A stretch of 64,000 nt of DNA from assembly GCA_003117195.1 (NCBI GenBank), contig BDSI01000006.1:496001-560000 (forward strand). Direction: 5' to 3'. Below the pieces are notes generated by a model. That model worked only from the letters and a program-made list of their open reading frames with translations. It had not been told where the DNA came from and made no database searches. Shown here one piece after another: positions 61,201 through 64,000 of the stretch. Source of the DNA: Eudorina sp. 2006-703-Eu-15 (lineage: Eukaryota > Chlorophyta > Chlorophyceae > Chlamydomonadales > Volvocaceae). The number at the start of each line of letters is the position of its first letter. Position 1 is the stretch's first letter. Both the position numbers and the translations under genes were made by a program.

Positions 61201-64000
61201 GTCACTTCGCTGGAGATCCTGGTACAGTCAGTCTTTGTCGGATATTTGCTCTTGCAGCAGCGCAGTATAAAACTGTCTACAATTTTTTTATGGCCCCCCT
61301 CCCCCCCTCCCCCTGCCCCCCACCTGGTCCAGAGTGTTGACGGACAGCAGGTTGAGCACCATCCCGTAGCTGATGGAGAACTGGCTCACCAGCGGCTCCG
61401 GACCCGCCCGGATGATCTGCCAGGCCTCCTCGGCGCCCTCAAACCTTGGCGGGGGGGGGAGGCGGGAGGCGGGAAGGGCGGGGGATCGGGTAAGGAGAAG
61501 GCGGGAAGGGCGGGGAACGCGGGAAGGGGGATGACTCCGGGTTCGCACTTCAACGTTGCCTGCCGATTTCCTGTGACGCGCCCCCCGCCACCCCCCTTTC
61601 AGGTACCGGTATTTATCGTTGGTAAGTATCTGTCGCCGGGCTAGGTGTGCCTTGGCTGTTTCTTTTTACCTCCCCCCCTTCCCCCCATACACACACACAC
61701 ACACACACACGCGGGTTGCAATTCTAAACACACACGCGCGCGCGCGCACCTGTTCTGCAGCACCACGCAGTTGCCCTCCGTGTCGAATCCCCGCCGCCCC
61801 GCCCGCCCCGCCATCTGCAGCAGCTCGTTGTGCGGCATCAGACGGGGACCCTCGTCGGTGCGGCGCGACAGCGAGGAGATGACGGTTGTGCGGGCGGGCA
61901 TGTTGATGCCGGCGGCCAGGGTGCCGGTGGCGAACACCAGGCGTAGCAGCCCCCGCTGGAAGAGCCGCTCCACCAGGGTCTTCCAGCCGGGCAGCTGGCC
62001 CGCGTGGTGGCTGGCGATGCCGCACAGCAGCGCTGCGGGAGGGTGGGGGGCGGGTGGATGGGGGGCGGGTGGGTGGGTGGGCGGGCGGGTGGGTGGGTGT
62101 AGGAAAGTGACAGACATGTGTATACTGTGCTGCTGCCAGAACAAAGACTCGACTGTACCAGGACCTCCAGCGAAGTGACGACCTCCACCTTGTAGGGTGG
62201 GTGGGTGGTTCGGGAATATGTTCTTTGTAGACACACCTAGGGATGGGTGGGTGACGGGATGCGGATGGGGTTGACCGGGTATACCGCTATCTTAACACCT
62301 AAAACAATATTTACTTCGTGAGAACACTATTTACTTCGTGAGAAACACTTGTTTATGCTGTAAACCGTATATTCCATGTCGTCATGGCGCCTCCACACCC
62401 TCACACAACCCCCCGCAATCCGCCCACCCACCCCCCTCCTCACACCCCTCACCCCATCCACCCCCCCTCATCCCCCTCACCCGGCACCAGCTCCTCCCCC
62501 CTCCCCCCTCACCCGGCACCAGCTCCTCCCCCCTCCCCCCTCACCCGGCACCAGCTCCTCCCCCCTCCCCCCTCACCCGGCACCAGCTCCTCCCCCCTCC
62601 CCCCTCACCCGGCACCAGCTCCTCTCGCACCGCCTCCGGCTGCTCCGCCCGCAGCGCCGCCACCTCCGACTGGATGGCCGACTGCTCCTCGGGGCCCGTC
62701 AGCGGCGCCGTACCCGCCCGCAGCGCATTCAGGTCGCAGTCCTTCCTGAGGCCGGGCCGGGAGGACACCGCAGAGGTGCGTGGCAGGGAGCGAGTGCAGG
62801 TAGGTACATGATTATATCTACATAGTATATATCACATACATATAAATATATAACAATGGGGAGGTAGGGCCGACAGAGCGGAGGATCGGAGGAAGGGAGC
62901 AGCAGAGCCGCACCTCCCCCCACCCCGCTCTACCCTCCCCCCAACCTTCCCCCACCCCCCGTCCGCCTCATCCGCCGACCTGCTGAGGATGAACCATATG
63001 GCGGGCAGCATGTCGTTCTGCGCCAGCAGCCGGATGACCCGGGAGGTCTCGGGGATGCGGCGGATGTTGACACGTCGCTGCATGGCCTGTGGGGTGGGGG
63101 GAGGATGGGGGTGGGATTGGGGGGTCAGGAGGGCAGCAGACGAGCAGAGGGGAGGGGGAGCAGAAGCGAAGCAAGCAAAGATACACCCACGCACCCCGGC
63201 GAGGGAGGGTTAGTTAGTTAATGAGGGAGGCGGTGATCGGTACATTGCTCTACTGCGGTTTCGCTGTCTTTATTGACAAAAGAGGGAGGGTTAGGGGCGA
63301 GCGGTTCAGAAGGGTTGCCGGGAGGGTGTTGTAGTGTGATGCAATGGATTCTAGCCGAGGGGAGGGGAGGGAGGCGCTGGAATCGCAGCGTGGCGCTGTC
63401 TGGGCCCGTTGGAACGCCCGGTCGGGACTAAGGGTCCACCGTGTAACGGTTACACAAAGGTGGCGGCCATGGAACACTCACCCTTCCCTCCAGTTGCTTG
63501 CCGTCGTCCTGACCCACGGGTCGGTTGCCGCCGCAGGCCCGACCCTCACCCATCCACCCCTCCGAAATCCGACTAGACCCCGCCTAAAACCCACCTAAAA
63601 CCGCCTAAAACCCGTTAAAACCCTCGTTCACCTGCGGGTCCTTCTCCAGCATGCGCGCCACCTGGTCTTCCAGGTCCAGCGGGTCCATCGGCGGGGGAGG
63701 CGGGGACGCGCGCCGGCCCCGCCGCCACCCGCCCCCGCCTCCGCCCCCTCCTCCTCCTCCTCCCCCCCAGCCGCCCATGTCGCCGAAGCCCCAGTCGTCC
63801 CCCTGGTCCCACCGCGAGGGCTGCACCGGGTTGGCGGCCAGCATCGCCTTGGTCTCCTCGAACAGCACCTGAGCAGCCGGGGGGGGATGGGGGAGGGGGC
63901 AGGCATGACATCGGTTTGGTGCGCTTGGTATTCGCTGCCTTGTTTGACATACGGTAAGGGCGGCGGCGGCAGGGCCGCAGGGCTCCAGGGACGTCTCTGG
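55275..64000 (-). CDS. ISE2: ISE2-like chloroplast Ski2-family DExH RNA helicase, C-terminal part (partial)
   Basis: Exons, 5' to 3' on the minus strand: 63632-63868, 63482-63508, 62980-63086, 62609-62745, 61750-62032, 61324-61444, 60673-60825, 59867-60344, 59278-59289, 58998-59116, 58263-58367, 57614-57706, 57164-57253, 56244-56514 and 55275-55489 (stop 55275-55277), giving 815 aa. A further exon probably starts at 63953 and runs out of the window. Visible are DMLPAIWFILSRKDCDLNAL, SHHAGQLPGWKTLVERLFQR, motif V FATGTLAAGINMPARTTVIS and motif VI QMAGRAGRRGFDTEGN. Then come ISE2-specific parts: GPEPLVSQFSISYGMVLNLL, FVSRSFGNYLS, and the end GLVEAWASGASWSQIMADSN then LDDGDMARLLIRTIDLLKQL. ISE2 of land plants acts in chloroplast RNA processing and splicing. 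The Walker A and DExH motifs lie beyond 64000. Gly-rich inserts interrupt the helicase core and the middle domain. The 27-nt and 12-nt exons were placed by phase and homology; the 27-nt one is the least certain. Confidence 0.92.
55557..56215 (-). repeat. Perfect inverted repeat framing an ISE2-like intron (family A), with family B inside
   Basis: In gene orientation the intron 56243-55490 reads GT, about 30 nt of G-rich DNA, then TATAGGAAATTGGTAGACAT (56192-56211). Near its end it has ATGTCTACCAATTTCCTATA (55558-55577), then a C-rich tract to the CAG. The two 20-mers are exact reverse complements. Family B (55836-55900) lies between them. Confidence 0.88.
56811..56878 (+). repeat. (GGGT)n microsatellite in an ISE2-like intron
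   Basis: About 17 GGGT units, with a shorter run at 56901-56920. On the gene strand it is (ACCC)n. It can form G-quadruplexes. Confidence 0.95.
57258..57395 (+). repeat. G-rich minisatellite in an ISE2-like intron
   Basis: Repeats of 14-16 bp built on GGAGGGAGGGGGGC, directly upstream (in gene sense) of the exon 57164-57253. On the gene strand it is a long pyrimidine tract before the acceptor. Confidence 0.85.
59190..59262 (+). repeat. Intron repeat family D
   Basis: GGTTAAATTGAGAAAAATAA, an A-rich run, AAACCCGCAGAACGAACCCG then GGCACACCCAGC. Relatives lie at 56650-56708, 58418-58473, 53282-53335 (reversed), 7711-7745 and 5268-5312. The shared core is AAACCnGAnnnGAACCCGGG. Confidence 0.6.
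59518..59582 (+). repeat. Intron repeat family B, best-preserved copy
   Basis: Reads CCGGACAACTACTACGCAAT, CGGTGATTGTTTCGCGATTT and CGCTGTCTTAATTGACAAAA. The copy at 55836-55900 is its near-identical reverse complement. Confidence 0.8.
61186..61290 (+). repeat. Long form of family A, copy 1
   Basis: Starts CCTACAAGGTGGACGTCGTC, continues ACTTCGCTGGAGATCCTGGT and ACAGTCAGTCTTTGTC, and ends in the family A core GCAGCAGCGCAGTATAAAAC. Its inverted partner is at 62097-62195. Confidence 0.8.
62097..62195 (-). repeat. Long form of family A, copy 2 (inverted)
   Basis: The reverse complement of 61186-61290 with roughly 85% identity by eye. The exons 61324-61444 and 61750-62032 lie between the two copies. 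Confidence 0.8.
62478..62640 (-). repeat. Five tandem copies of a 32-bp unit containing a 5' splice site
   Basis: The block CACCCGGCACCAGCTCCTC starts at 62478, 62510, 62542, 62574 and 62606, exactly 32 bp apart, separated by C/T tracts. On the gene strand each unit reads GAGGAGCTGGTGCCGG then GTGAGGGG. The copy at 62606 is the real exon end (exon 62609-62745); the other four lie in the intron. Confidence 0.95.

Overview
The window is nuclear DNA from a green alga, most likely of the volvocine (Chlamydomonas/Gonium/Volvox) group. It is GC-rich, and its genes are split by many short GT-AG introns. Proteins carry poly-Gly, poly-Ala, poly-Gln and Ser-Pro tracts. One gene product is an ISE2-type organellar RNA helicase, which points to a photosynthetic eukaryote. 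Two short interstitial arrays are of the plant TTTAGGG telomere type rather than TTTTAGGG. I cannot name the species from sequence alone.

Layout. (1) 1-453: the edge of a minus-strand CinA/MoCF-domain gene, head-to-head with (2) a UBC13-type ubiquitin-conjugating enzyme, 987-1968. (3) 2621-8712: CCT7, the eta subunit of the cytosolic chaperonin. (4) 9895-15075: a secreted pepsin-type aspartyl protease with a Pro/Ser-, His- and Gln-rich tail. (5) 15076-19477: no recognisable gene. (6) 19478-22914: a secreted protein with five EGF-like modules and a bulb-lectin-like domain. (7) 25908-27928, minus: an F-box-like/ankyrin protein, with a broken copy of its 3' part at 28814-29053. (8) 29710-29793: an intron-containing tRNA-Asp. 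(9) 32159-40115, minus: a 12-exon gene of the HPS4/CCZ1 longin family, head-to-head with (10) UBE2H at 40748-42701. (11) 46236-52038: a secreted EGF plus exostosin (GT47) glycosyltransferase with an 11-nt micro-exon. (12) 52039-55274: repeat-rich, no gene seen. (13) 55275 to beyond 64000, minus: the C-terminal two thirds of an ISE2-like Ski2 helicase.

Exon models were built by hand from homology, GT-AG sites and reading phase. In every complete model, and in the visible part of the helicase, the summed exon lengths keep one open frame.

The genes do not form an operon or pathway. Three themes recur: protein quality control (two E2s, CCT, an F-box-like protein, a protease), extracellular matrix/cell surface (protease, EGF-lectin, exostosin), and organelle or endomembrane housekeeping (ISE2, HPS4/CCZ1). 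The most unusual signal is non-coding. Several short repeat families sit inside introns, often close to the splice sites and in inverted orientation at the two ends, as expected of introner-like or MITE-derived introns. A clean hAT-type MITE with an 8-bp target duplication and a five-fold tandem copy of a 5' splice site are also present.
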